A stretch of 64,000 nucleotides of DNA from Paenibacillus borealis (GTDB taxonomy: Bacteria > Bacillota > Bacilli > Paenibacillales > Paenibacillaceae): contig NZ_CP009285.1 of the NCBI RefSeq assembly GCF_000758665.1, forward strand, positions 496,001-560,000, in the 5' to 3' direction. Within the stretch, counting starts at the first letter, position 1. Each line of letters starts with the position of its first letter. The translations under genes were made by a program, and so were the position numbers. Shown piece after piece: positions 1 to 7,185 of the stretch. The notes beneath the pieces are model-generated. The model was not told where the DNA came from and searched no databases. It saw only the letters and a program-made list of their open reading frames with translations.

Positions 1-1
1 G

Positions 2-454
2 ACTTCGGTATACCTGGCCAAATATACAATGGTTATGGCGCTCCTGGCCGCTGTGCAGCTGCTCTTTCTTGCAGCTCTGCTAGGGATGGGATTGTACCGC
101 GGTGCAGAGGGAGGAGTGCCTTGGAGACTGCTGCTGACCAGCCTGTTCGGCGGCTGGTTCGCCTGCCTGCCGCTGGCTGCGCTGCAGCTGGCTGTATCTC
201 AGGGCTGGAGCAGCTTCGGCGCACCGCTTGCGCTGAATGTGTGCTTCACCATTCCCAATATGCTGATCGCAAATTCAGCTGCATACGGGCCTTACTATCC
301 ATGGGTCCAGCCGCTGCTGGCCATGTCGCCTTTCGGGGAAGACAAATTCGGCGCGTTCAACCTGCCCGTGGAGAGCCTGATGATTGTAGTGTCCGGGAGC
401 CTGATACTGTTCCTGGCAGCCGGATTGTTCTTCTTTAGGCGTAAAGCGGTTTAA
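2..454 (+). CDS. ABC-2 type transporter permease, C-terminal part (partial)
   Basis: The reading frame is already open at base 2, so the gene starts before the window. The visible 150 residues are hydrophobic, with about four membrane segments, and end in a short basic tail (FFFRRKAV). The pattern of a permease that ends in a C-terminal membrane helix, with a loop containing PYYPWVQPLLAMSPFG, fits the ABC-2/lantibiotic-immunity permease group that works with a separate ATPase to export peptides or lipids. The ATPase would lie upstream, outside the window. The family call is inferred from topology and a few motifs; the substrate cannot be stated. Confidence 0.6.
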   Translation, partial: TSVYLAKYTMVMALLAAVQLLFLAALLGMGLYRGAEGGVPWRLLLTSLFGGWFACLPLAALQLAVSQGWSSFGAPLALNVCFTIPNMLIANSAAYGPYYPWVQPLLAMSPFGEDKFGAFNLPVESLMIVVSGSLILFLAAGLFFFRRKAV

Positions 455-460
455 GGGCCG

Positions 461-482
461 GGCTATTGCGGAATAGCTTTTG
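461..482 (+). terminator. Probable intrinsic terminator of the upstream permease gene
   Basis: GCTATT and AATAGC form a 6-bp stem around a GCGG loop, followed by TTTT, seven bases after the permease stop codon. The stem is short, so the terminator may be weak. Confidence 0.5.
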
Positions 483-494
483 GCTTATATAATT

Positions 495-548
495 TGTGAG
501 TGTGAGTGTGAGTGTGAGTGTGAGTGTGAGTGTGAGTGTGAGTGTGAG
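495..548. repeat. Hexanucleotide microsatellite, nine copies of TGTGAG
   Basis: Nine perfect, uninterrupted copies of TGTGAG (54 bp) lie between the permease terminator and the promoter of the ArsR gene. No reading frame uses the tract. Perfect microsatellites of this length are prone to slipped-strand copy-number change. The rest of the 455-755 gap holds only the terminator and promoter listed separately. Confidence 0.97.
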
Positions 549-662
549 TAAGGCAGTCTTCTAATCTGGCCCATGCTCCTGATTATGCTGATATTTCTAA
601 TTATAGTTTGCTTCTGCTCTTAACTTTTATATGCAGTCTCTCCTGCTCCGCATTTCTCTCCA

Positions 663-691
663 TGGACATTGAGCGCAGTTTTTTCTATAAT
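663..691 (+). promoter_or_regulatory. Promoter of the ArsR-type regulator gene
   Basis: TGGACA (663-668) and TATAAT (686-691) are separated by 17 bp, a near-consensus SigA promoter. The palindrome found before the two exporter genes is not present here, so autoregulation through that site is not evident. Confidence 0.65.
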
Positions 692-755
692 TAATCGTAG
701 AAGTAACTATTAACGGCCGGTGATGCCGGATAAGCATATGGAGGAGGGCGAGAGC

Positions 756-1121
756 ATGGAGCCAGCGGCACTTGAAGAATGCGACAACACATGCAATGGT
801 TCCGAGCTGGAACCGGAATCTATGGCATTGATCCTGCCTGACCGCGGGACTACAGACAAGATGGCGGAGATGTTCAAGGCACTCGGTGACCCGACAAGAG
901 TGCGGCTCATTTACGCTTTATCCCAACAGGAGCTATGTGTGCATGACTTATCGGCAATCCTGGATATGGGACAGTCCGCCGTTTCCCACCAGCTCCGCTA
1001 TTTGCGCAACTTGCGGATTGTGAAGCGCCGCAAAGAAGGCAAGACTGTATTTTACTCGCTGAATGATGCACATGTGGAGCAGATCTTCCTGCAGACCCAT
1101 GAGCACATCCGGCATGAATAG
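756..1121 (+). CDS. ArsR/SmtB-family metal sensor repressor (CzrA-like)
   Basis: A 121-residue winged-helix repressor expected to release DNA when it binds zinc-type metals. The ArsR core is clear: KALGDPTRVRLI, then the recognition helix region SAVSHQLRYLR, then a wing (KRRKEGKTVFYSL). The last helix carries D104, H106, H117 and H120, spaced exactly as in the alpha-5 zinc site of CzrA (D-x-H-x10-H-x2-H). In the alpha-3 region the sequence is ELCVHDL, so the CadC-type cysteine pair is reduced to one Cys. The ATG at 756 was chosen because GGAGGAGG lies 9-10 bases upstream; an in-frame GTG at 720 has no such site. Its probable targets are the CDF gene and the P-type ATPase gene downstream, which share a palindrome. 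An IS element now lies between the sensor and those genes. Confidence 0.9.
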   Translation: MEPAALEECDNTCNGSELEPESMALILPDRGTTDKMAEMFKALGDPTRVRLIYALSQQELCVHDLSAILDMGQSAVSHQLRYLRNLRIVKRRKEGKTVFYSLNDAHVEQIFLQTHEHIRHE

Positions 1122-1138
1122 ATCGCCTTGAAATGAAC

Positions 1139-1191
1139 AAGGGAATGTCCCGGCAGCCGCAATTAGGCTTCTTGGGAACATTCCCTTTTTG
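1139..1191 (+). terminator. Intrinsic terminator after the ArsR gene
   Basis: AAGGGAATGT (1139-1148) pairs with ACATTCCCTT (1178-1187), followed by a T-rich run. It ends the ArsR transcript before the insertion element. Confidence 0.8.
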
Positions 1192-1239
1192 TTTGGACAG
1201 CGTCTAATAGAGAAATGGCTTGTTCCAGAGTAGGCGACT

Positions 1240-1328
1240 GAATTAACTGCTTCGATCCATAATCCTGTACCAAATACAACATTTCGCCCATTAAAAAGGC
1301 GTTAATTGAAAATTGTTGTACAAACCGG
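1240..1328. repeat. Dispersed intergenic repeat, locus A left part
   Basis: Contains AATCCTGTACCAAATACAACA on the plus strand and an inverted, partial copy read as AAAATTGTTGTACAAA. The same core occurs at 2716-2845, 12930-13112, 32197-32400 and 45813-45989. No coding frame is supported. The insertion element begins directly after this stretch. Confidence 0.7.
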
Positions 1329-1393
1329 TTAGGCCCCCTAATTCCGGAGTCCTCCTCATTAAATCTCGACTTCTCGTAGGATTACGTTTTTTT

Positions 1394-2272
1394 TCATAAT
1401 GTCCGGTAAAATGGAGTGCGGTCTGCCAGTTGCATGACCCACTCCGAAAAAACTAGTGGGGGTTTTCGTCTCAAACTCCCGTGTAAACGGCGGTGGTTGT
1501 AAAAATCCATGTATTGGTCCACAGAGGCATAGGCCTCCTCAAAGGTCTCGTACTCGGTCTTTTGGAACAGATCACGTTCTAGCAAGCTGTGGAACGACTC
1601 AATGTAGGCGTTCATATTCGGTGTCTTTGGCGGAATACGCTCATGTTCTAGCCTCTCTTTTTCGCAAACCTCTCCAAACGCGTGGCTTAGAAACTGGGGG
1701 CCATTATCGGTACGAATGACCGGCTTGGCCTCCCCGTCTTGGAGCCGGCTTCGCAGTGCCCTTTCTAGTGTCTGAACCACCGCTGCCGCGTCGCACGAGG
1801 AACCCTGGTAGTACCCGACAATGACCCGGTCAAACACATCAATGAGACTCAGAACAAAGAAAAATCGGTCCCGTCCCATTACGTACCCATATTTAATGTC
1901 CATCTGCCAAAGCTGGTTCGGGCCGGTTACAATCCGATTCCGGGCCAGATGGCGCGGATAACGACTGTGAGCCGGACGCTGCTGGTGTAAGATCCCGAGC
2001 TCCTTACAGAGCCGGTACACCTTCTTTTTGTCCAGAATAAGCCCTCTACGGTCCCGTAGGCACTGGGTGAGAAGCTTGTATCCATAGCCATTCTCCTCGC
2101 CTTCAACGAGCTCCATGAGCCACTCTTGAATCTGCTCGTCACTAATCTTCTCTCCGGAAACGTTCAGGGAGTACCCCGGATGAGGACGACCGGGCGAAGC
2201 CGGAGTGGTGGCAATTCCCGTGTGAGTTCCCCGTTGTTTGCGGTCATAGTACGTCGAGGAGGCAATGCCCAA
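1394..2272 (-). CDS. IS3-family transposase OrfB (DDE integrase domain)
   Basis: This is the catalytic half of the IS3 transposase. It contains the rve/DDE core: first Asp in WQMDIKYG, second in RTDNGPQF, Glu in NAYIESFHSLLERD. An HTH_21-like segment precedes it (NGYGYKLLTQCLRDRR). All three acidic residues are present and the frame is intact, so the element could still be active. The given start is a TTG, but the frame is open upstream to 2356. It is most likely made as a C-terminal extension of OrfA by -1 frameshifting, giving a fusion of about 417 residues. Confidence 0.93.
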   Translation of the reverse strand: MGIASSTYYDRKQRGTHTGIATTPASPGRPHPGYSLNVSGEKISDEQIQEWLMELVEGEENGYGYKLLTQCLRDRRGLILDKKKVYRLCKELGILHQQRPAHSRYPRHLARNRIVTGPNQLWQMDIKYGYVMGRDRFFFVLSLIDVFDRVIVGYYQGSSCDAAAVVQTLERALRSRLQDGEAKPVIRTDNGPQFLSHAFGEVCEKERLEHERIPPKTPNMNAYIESFHSLLERDLFQKTEYETFEEAYASVDQYMDFYNHRRLHGSLRRKPPLVFSEWVMQLADRTPFYRTL

Positions 2273-2289
2273 GATACGCAGGACCGTGG

Positions 2290-2646
2290 CTACGACTTGC
2301 CCCTGCTTAAGGAATCGGTCCGCGATTTCGAGCTTGTCGGATAAGCAGGGTTCTGTTTTTTTAGCAATTCACGTAAGATCTCAATTTCTAGTTCTTTCTC
2401 GCCTAACAGCTTCACCGCACTTTGATACTTGTCTTCCACTTCCTGTAGGCGTTTCATTTCAACCAGATGGTCATCGGTCGCCGGGATCTCGTTATCCGGG
2501 ATCTCATCCCGGTACATGCGAATCCAGGTACGTATGGTTTCCGGATGCATTTCGTACCGCCGGGCTAACACCCCCACTTTGACACCGGAGAGTGCTTCTT
2601 TCACAATCTGAAGCTTAATTTCCTCGTAGGCTCGTTTCTTCTTCAT
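2290..2646 (-). CDS. IS3-family transposase OrfA (HTH and leucine-zipper subunit)
   Basis: 118 residues. The N-terminal Tnp-8 type helix-turn-helix binds the terminal repeats (KLQIVKEALSG, then VLARRYEMHPETIRTWIR). It is followed by a coiled coil (MKRLQEVEDKYQ through EIEILRELLKK) that would serve dimerisation. The ATG is preceded by GGGAGGCGAGCCCC. The frame continues about 20 codons beyond the slippery run and overlaps OrfB, as is standard for this family. Confidence 0.92.
   Translation of the reverse strand: MKKKRAYEEIKLQIVKEALSGVKVGVLARRYEMHPETIRTWIRMYRDEIPDNEIPATDDHLVEMKRLQEVEDKYQSAVKLLGEKELEIEILRELLKKQNPAYPTSSKSRTDSLSRGKS
2356..2362 (-). other. Programmed -1 ribosomal frameshift site (A7)
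   Basis: Seven consecutive A residues on the minus strand are read CTA AAA AAA CAG in the OrfA frame. Slipping back one base gives AAA AAA ACA GAA and enters the OrfB frame, which is open from here. This matches the A6-A7 slippery sites known from IS3-family elements. The fusion joins 97 OrfA residues to 320 OrfB-frame residues. Confidence 0.8.
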
Positions 2647-2715
2647 GGGGCTCGCCTCCCTCTTTAACAGTGTAATAAATTGGGGGAGAACTCTCCAGTT
2701 CCATTAGGGGGCCTA

Positions 2716-2845
2716 GGAGAAACTGCAGGATTCTCCCTCTTCCAGGCGGCTTAGCGGGAATATTCTTGCATTTCATACAATAATAATCCCGCACACCCTG
2801 ATATCTGTGAATCCAAGTTGCATTACATACAACAATTATGTCCTG
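2716..2845. repeat. Dispersed intergenic repeat, locus A right part
   Basis: The stretch contains an inverted copy (ATTCTTGCATTTCATACAAT) and a forward copy (AATCCAAGTTGCATTACATA, then CAACA) of the dispersed core. With 1240-1328 it suggests that the insertion element landed inside an existing repeat cluster. Confidence 0.55.
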
Positions 2846-2847
2846 TC

Positions 2848-2883
2848 CGCAAAAGCCCTTGCAAAAGCCCTCGCAAAAGCCAA
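2848..2883. repeat. Three tandem 12-bp units (GCAAAAGCCCTN)
   Basis: Three near-identical 12-bp units lie immediately downstream of the CDF gene stop codon. They do not form an obvious terminator. Confidence 0.75.
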
Positions 2884-3978
2884 TTAAACAGGAAGCTTCC
2901 CGTGCTTCAAGGAAGAATTCTCAATCTGCAGTGTAGTGTGATGAATGCCGAATTTCTCTTCCACAACCTTAATAGCCTGTTGCAGCACCAGCTGGTGGTC
3001 GGTGTGATCCCCGATCAGGAGATGGCCGCTGAGAGCATCCAGTCCGGAGGTAATTGTCCAGATATGCAGGTCATGCACATCCAATACGCCTTCGATTTCC
3101 AGCAGCGCCTCCTGCACATGACGGGTATTCACCGTGAGCGGAGTACCTTCCATAAGAATATGGAAAGCCTGCTTAATGACACCCCAGGCGCTGCGCAGAA
3201 TGAGAAGGGCAACCAGCACGCTGATGATGGGATCTGCTACGTACCAGGAGAACAGATTCATAATCAGGCCTGCGAGCAGGGCGCCGACAGAGCCGAGGGC
3301 ATCGCCCATAATATGCAGATAGGCACTGCGGATATTGATGTTGTCTTTAGCTTCGCTTTTGCGCATCAGCGACCAGGCACTGATGAGATTGGCCAGCAGC
3401 CCGACAGCGGCGATCAGCATCATGGTTCCGCTGGCTACTGCCGGAGGCGAGAAGAAGCGCTGATATGCCTCCCACATAATAAAGCCGGCGATAACAAACA
3501 GCGTTACCCCGTTGAACAGGGCTGCCATAATCTCAAATCTGTAGAAGCCGTAGGAATTCTTCGCTGACGGCGGCTTTACGGCAATAATCATCGCGACCAG
3601 GCTCAGTGCCAGCGAGGCGGTATCGCTGAGCATATGCCCGGAATCAGACAGCAGAGCCAGGCTGCCGGTGACGAGACCGCCGAAGAATTCGAGGAACATA
3701 ATGCCGCCGGTGATGATTAAGGCGATCAGCAGACCTTTCTTATTGTCCGGTGCATGGGAGTGGGAATGTGAATGCGAATGTGAATGATCCGCAGCCCCGT
3801 GTCCGCTGTGCTGATGCCCGCTGTGCCCATGCCCGCCAGCCGAGCTGACAGTTCTATCAGTGTCATGCTTGTGCTGCTCTGAATGATCTGAGTGATCTGA
3901 GTGGCTGGAATACTCTGAATGGTTATGCTCTTGCGATTCATCATGCGTTACACTACCCGGATATTTAGGATTATTCAT
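2884..3978 (-). CDS. Cation diffusion facilitator (CDF) zinc/cadmium exporter, CzcD-like
   Basis: 364 residues. A proton-driven membrane exporter of divalent metals from the cytoplasm. The N-terminal 75 residues are very rich in His (HSHSHSHSHSH near residue 70) and probably bind metal. Six membrane segments follow, with the CDF metal site in helix 2 (SLALLSDSGHMLSD) and helix 5 (HIMGDALGSVGA), and a C-terminal cytoplasmic dimerisation domain (DVHDLHIWTITSG) with a further His pair (FGIHHTTLQIE). The start codon is preceded by AAGAGG. A perfect palindrome lies 20 bp upstream of the start and is shared with the neighbouring P-type ATPase gene, so the two exporters are probably induced together by the ArsR sensor. 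Metal choice between Zn, Cd and Co cannot be fixed from sequence alone. Confidence 0.93.
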   Translation of the reverse strand: MNNPKYPGSVTHDESQEHNHSEYSSHSDHSDHSEQHKHDTDRTVSSAGGHGHSGHQHSGHGAADHSHSHSHSHSHAPDNKKGLLIALIITGGIMFLEFFGGLVTGSLALLSDSGHMLSDTASLALSLVAMIIAVKPPSAKNSYGFYRFEIMAALFNGVTLFVIAGFIMWEAYQRFFSPPAVASGTMMLIAAVGLLANLISAWSLMRKSEAKDNINIRSAYLHIMGDALGSVGALLAGLIMNLFSWYVADPIISVLVALLILRSAWGVIKQAFHILMEGTPLTVNTRHVQEALLEIEGVLDVHDLHIWTITSGLDALSGHLLIGDHTDHQLVLQQAIKVVEEKFGIHHTTLQIENSSLKHGKLPV

Positions 3979-3997
3979 AAATTGTGCCTCTTTTCAG

Positions 3998-4027
3998 TTA
4001 ACATATGAATGATTGCTCATATGTTAA
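3998..4027 (-). promoter_or_regulatory. ArsR-type operator before the CDF gene
   Basis: TTAACATATGA-N8-TCATATGTTAA is a perfect inverted repeat with 11-bp arms. On the minus strand it follows a plausible promoter (TTGTAA, 17 bp, TAATAT). The form resembles known ArsR/CzrA/CadC operators. The left arm is repeated exactly before the P-type ATPase gene. Confidence 0.82.
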
Positions 4028-4087
4028 TATTATGACGGCTGAATACAATTTACAAGGGTTTGCAGCAATTTTTTTCCCTGTCCAGAA

Positions 4088-4279
4088 TTAAGTTGGCACA
4101 AAAATCCCCGTCGCTTCAATATACGTACAAATGCCTGTTGGACGGATTTTCACCCGGATAATGTCTGCCGGGTAGGGATATACGCGCGTGGTATTGTGGA
4201 ACGCATAGCGGATAACTTTACTTGCTGCAGCTATAAGATAATCTGGAAGAGTAAACTCTTCTGCGCGGAAATAGAACAT
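4088..4279 (-). CDS. Possible small protein of unknown function (63 aa)
   Basis: An open frame in the 600-bp gap between the two metal exporter genes. The product would be a soluble 63-residue protein with a regular mix of residues (for example RVKIRPTGICTYIEATGIF). No family is recognised. No good ribosome binding site is visible before the ATG, so this may be a chance frame. It is listed because the rest of the gap contains only repeats, promoters and operators. Confidence 0.25.
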   Translation of the reverse strand: MFYFRAEEFTLPDYLIAAASKVIRYAFHNTTRVYPYPADIIRVKIRPTGICTYIEATGIFVPT

Positions 4280-4390
4280 TTCAGCTATACAAACTACAGG
4301 TAGAACTTGAGCATTTACCCTCTAGCAGCTACCTGCAATTACAATTCAGGTGCAAGACGTCCGGTGCGGGTCCGGCAGCTCTCCAAAGTT

Positions 4391-4476
4391 CACCAGTAGT
4401 TTTCGGCACTTCTCTGTAATTCTCTGTAATTCTCGGTAGTTCTCAGTAGTTCCCGGTAGTTCCCGGTACTTCTCCA
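4391..4476. repeat. Degenerate 10-bp tandem repeat (TCTCNGTAGT type)
   Basis: At least eight consecutive decamers of the form TCTCGGTAGT, with variants such as TCTCTGTAAT and TCCCGGTAGT, lie in exact 10-bp register about 70 bp upstream of the P-type ATPase promoter. No coding use is apparent. Confidence 0.8.
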
Positions 4477-4544
4477 GTTTAAGTTATACAGTTATTTTAA
4501 CTGTTATTTTTCTTGAAAAAGCCAAAAACTATGCGCGGAGTGCA

Positions 4545-4574
4545 TTGACACTCTAAGTTTCAGGGGAATATAAT
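4545..4574 (+). promoter_or_regulatory. Promoter of the P-type ATPase gene
   Basis: TTGACA (4545-4550) and TATAAT (4569-4574) are both perfect consensus hexamers, with an 18-bp spacer. The operator starts about 10 bp after the -10 box, so a bound repressor would cover the transcription start. Confidence 0.9.
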
Positions 4575-4583
4575 ATGTGTAAG

Positions 4584-4613
4584 TTAACATATGAACAAAT
4601 ACTCATATATAGG
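4584..4613 (+). promoter_or_regulatory. ArsR-type operator before the P-type ATPase gene
   Basis: TTAACATATGA-N8-TCATATATAGG. The left arm is identical to the operator at 3998-4027 and the right arm matches at its first six bases and a few others. Same spacing of 8 bp between arms. Confidence 0.8.
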
Positions 4614-4636
4614 TTTTATCAAGGGAGATGAGTCAT

Positions 4637-6961
4637 TTGAATACGGTACAAGGCAATGTGAAACGTAAATGGGTACTCGAGGGTCTGGACTGCGCGAATT
4701 GCGCCATGAAGATCGAGAATAAGGTCAAGAAGATCGAAGGGGTGTCTTCCTGCTCGGTCAACTTTGCGACTAAGACAATGACGCTGGAGACAGCTGCTTC
4801 TGCTGCGGAAGAAGTAGCAGAACAGGCGCAGCATACTGTCACCAAGCTTGAACCGCATGTGCAGCTGCGGGAAGTAACAGCTTCGCGGGCGGTCAAGAAG
4901 CCGCTGGCTGCGGGCAGTCCCGGCCAGGTCCGCCGTGTAGCTGTTCAGGGTCAGGAGCATAACCATACGGATGGTGAGCCGCATAGTCATGAACATGACC
5001 AGGATGACGCACACGGCCATACCCATGCGGCTGCGGAGCATACCCACAGTCATACCTCTGCCGCTGAGCACGGCCATGACCACAGCCACGGCCACAGCCA
5101 TGAGCATGGGGAAGGCAATACGCGCAGAATCGTGCTGCGCCTGGCCGGCGGAGCTATCCTGGCCGCTGCCGGGATGTTCCTCCCGGTCAGCGGAATCGCG
5201 GAGCTGCTAATCTTCCTGGCTGCGTATCTTATCGTCGGCGGTGAAGTAGTCCTGTCTGCTGTGCGGAATATAATCCGCGGCCAGGTATTCGATGAGAATT
5301 TTCTAATGGCGCTGGCGACCATCGGGGCCTTTGCCATTGGAGAGTATCCGGAAGGCGTCGCGGTTATGCTCTTCTATCAGGTAGGTGAGCTGTTCCAGGG
5401 GATGGCAGTGAATCGTTCACGCCGTTCGATTACAGCGCTGATGGATATCCGGCCGGAGTTCGCTTACTTGAAGGAAGGCAGTAATCTGCGGAAGGTCTCA
5501 CCGGAAGAGGTAGCAGTCGGAGACAGCATCGTGGTTAAGCCGGGCGAGAAGGTGCCGCTTGACGGCATCATTCTGGAAGGCAGCGCGATGATGGATACCT
5601 CGGCGCTGACCGGTGAATCCGTACCCCGTTCCACACAGCCGGGCAGCCAGGTGTTGAGCGGATTCATTAACCGCAACGGTGTAGTTACCATCGAGGTGAC
5701 GAAGGATTTCGGCGAATCGGCAGTCTCGCAGATTCTGGAGCTGGTGCAGAATGCCACTAATAATAAAGCCAAGACGGAGAATTTCATCACGAAGTTCGCC
5801 CGTGCCTATACGCCGGTAGTAGTCATAACAGCACTGCTGCTGGCGGTGGTTCCGCCGCTGGTACTCAGCGGAGCCACGTTCTCGGACTGGATCTACCGCG
5901 CGCTCGTCTTTCTTGTTATTTCTTGTCCCTGTGCGCTTGTGGTATCGATCCCGCTAGGATTCTTCGGCGGTATCGGGGCCGCTTCGCGGAACGGGATTCT
6001 GGTCAAGGGCAGTAATTTCCTGGAAGCCTTAAATGATGTGAAGGTTGTCGTATTTGATAAGACGGGAACCTTGACCAAAGGGCAATTCAGCGTGACCGGG
6101 AATTATCCGGCGGAAGGATTCACCCAGCAGGAATTGCTGCGGATTGCCGCTTATGCCGAGAGCCATTCCAGTCATCCGATTGCCGAATCGATCCGCTCCG
6201 CTTACGGAGAGGCCATCCCTGGAGAAGCCATCACGGGCTATAATGAAATATCCGGCCACGGTATTGCTGTAACAGTCGAAGGTAAGGCAGTGCTGGCCGG
6301 GAATGCCCGGCTGATGGAACGGGAAGGAATTGCAAGCCGTACCCCGCAGCAGAGCGGCACAGTTGTTCATATTGCCGTGGATAAGCAGTATGCAGGTTAT
6401 ATCGTTATTGCCGATGAAGTGAAAGAGGATGCACAGCGGGCCATTCAGGAGCTGAACGCGCTGGGAATCCGCAAGACCGTCATGTTGACGGGCGATGCTT
6501 CTTCTGTTGCCGAGTCTGTCGGCAGACAGCTGGGAATTCAGGAGATTCATGCTGAACTGCTGCCCGGGGATAAGGTGGAAGCGATTGAACGTCTGGAGCG
6601 GGAGAAGGGGCCGAAGGAGAAGATCATTTTTGTCGGAGACGGGATTAATGATACTCCGGTGCTGGCCAGAGCAGATGTCGGAATCGCCATGGGCGGACTT
6701 GGCTCGGATGCGGCCATAGAAGCGGCAGATATTGTAATTATGACCGATGAACCCTCGAAGATTGCCGCCGCAATCGGCATTGCCAAGCGCACGCGGACCA
6801 TCGTGTGGCAGAATATTATTTTTGCGCTGGGGGTCAAGGCCGTCTTCCTGCTGCTGGGAGCGTTCGGGATTGCTACCATGTGGGAGGCCGTATTCTCTGA
6901 TGTCGGGGTGACCGTGCTTGCCGTGCTCAACAGTATGCGCGCTTTGCAGCCTCCGAAATGA
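4637..6961 (+). CDS. P1B-type heavy-metal exporting ATPase (CadA/ZntA-like)
   Basis: About 774 residues. It uses ATP to pump Zn/Cd/Pb-type ions out of the cytoplasm. The N-terminal HMA domain has the metal-binding pair GLDCANC (C19, C22). It is followed by a His-rich linker (about residues 105-158) like the one in the CDF gene. The catalytic core is complete: ion-channel motif CPC (430-432), phosphorylation site DKTGTLTKG (Asp474), the HP motif SHSSHP, and GDGINDTPVL near the C terminus. A Lys in the seventh and DVG in the last membrane helix fit the P1B-2 Zn/Cd/Pb class. The TTG at 4637 was preferred because AAGGGAG lies 9 bases upstream; the ATG at 4628 directly abuts that site. The operator upstream ties it to the ArsR sensor. 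Confidence 0.95.
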   Translation: MNTVQGNVKRKWVLEGLDCANCAMKIENKVKKIEGVSSCSVNFATKTMTLETAASAAEEVAEQAQHTVTKLEPHVQLREVTASRAVKKPLAAGSPGQVRRVAVQGQEHNHTDGEPHSHEHDQDDAHGHTHAAAEHTHSHTSAAEHGHDHSHGHSHEHGEGNTRRIVLRLAGGAILAAAGMFLPVSGIAELLIFLAAYLIVGGEVVLSAVRNIIRGQVFDENFLMALATIGAFAIGEYPEGVAVMLFYQVGELFQGMAVNRSRRSITALMDIRPEFAYLKEGSNLRKVSPEEVAVGDSIVVKPGEKVPLDGIILEGSAMMDTSALTGESVPRSTQPGSQVLSGFINRNGVVTIEVTKDFGESAVSQILELVQNATNNKAKTENFITKFARAYTPVVVITALLLAVVPPLVLSGATFSDWIYRALVFLVISCPCALVVSIPLGFFGGIGAASRNGILVKGSNFLEALNDVKVVVFDKTGTLTKGQFSVTGNYPAEGFTQQELLRIAAYAESHSSHPIAESIRSAYGEAIPGEAITGYNEISGHGIAVTVEGKAVLAGNARLMEREGIASRTPQQSGTVVHIAVDKQYAGYIVIADEVKEDAQRAIQELNALGIRKTVMLTGDASSVAESVGRQLGIQEIHAELLPGDKVEAIERLEREKGPKEKIIFVGDGINDTPVLARADVGIAMGGLGSDAAIEAADIVIMTDEPSKIAAAIGIAKRTRTIVWQNIIFALGVKAVFLLLGAFGIATMWEAVFSDVGVTVLAVLNSMRALQPPK

Positions 6962-7038
6962 GGATAGAGAGCAGATGCCCAATTTATAAACGTATTACTT
7001 TTGCCGGATTTTGATTTATAAATTATGAAATAATTATG

Positions 7039-7090
7039 AAAAAATAAGCCGTCATGATCCTAAATATTGGGTCCTGAGGCTTATTTTTTA
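7039..7090 (+). terminator. Intrinsic terminator after the P-type ATPase gene
   Basis: AAAAAATAAGCC pairs with GGCTTATTTTTT around a 27-base loop that itself contains GATCC/GGGTC pairing. The run of T residues at the 3' side marks the end. Confidence 0.8.
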
Positions 7091-7185
7091 TTGGATGTAT
7101 AATGTTTTTTGTCTATTTATGCCGATATATCATTATATATTTACAGCATATGGAAAATTACAACGGTTTTCTGGGGGGACATTCG

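Larger units (their letters stand above)
1330..2715 (-). mobile_element. IS3-family insertion sequence, apparently complete
   Basis: The element is about 1,386 bp long. It is bounded by a perfect 13-bp terminal inverted repeat, TAGGCCCCCTAAT at 1330-1342 and its complement at 2703-2715. It carries the two overlapping reading frames typical of IS3 transposases, joined by a -1 slippage site. Length and organisation match the family. No target-site duplication is seen (CCGGT on the left, GGAGA on the right), which may mean old age, a flanking rearrangement or slightly wrong ends. It lies within copies of a dispersed intergenic repeat and separates the ArsR gene from the CDF gene it probably regulates. 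Confidence 0.88.

Noticed and set aside
1325..2720. Target-site duplication for the IS3 element
   Set aside because: The five bases next to each inverted repeat (CCGGT and GGAGA) do not match, so no duplication is claimed.
2818..3567. A 249-codon plus-strand frame opposite the CDF gene
   Set aside because: It is antisense to a clearly coding CDF gene, and its composition (rich in Gln, His, Cys) is typical of a shadow frame.
6029..6982. A 317-codon minus-strand frame opposite the P-type ATPase gene
   Set aside because: Antisense shadow of a conserved enzyme domain.
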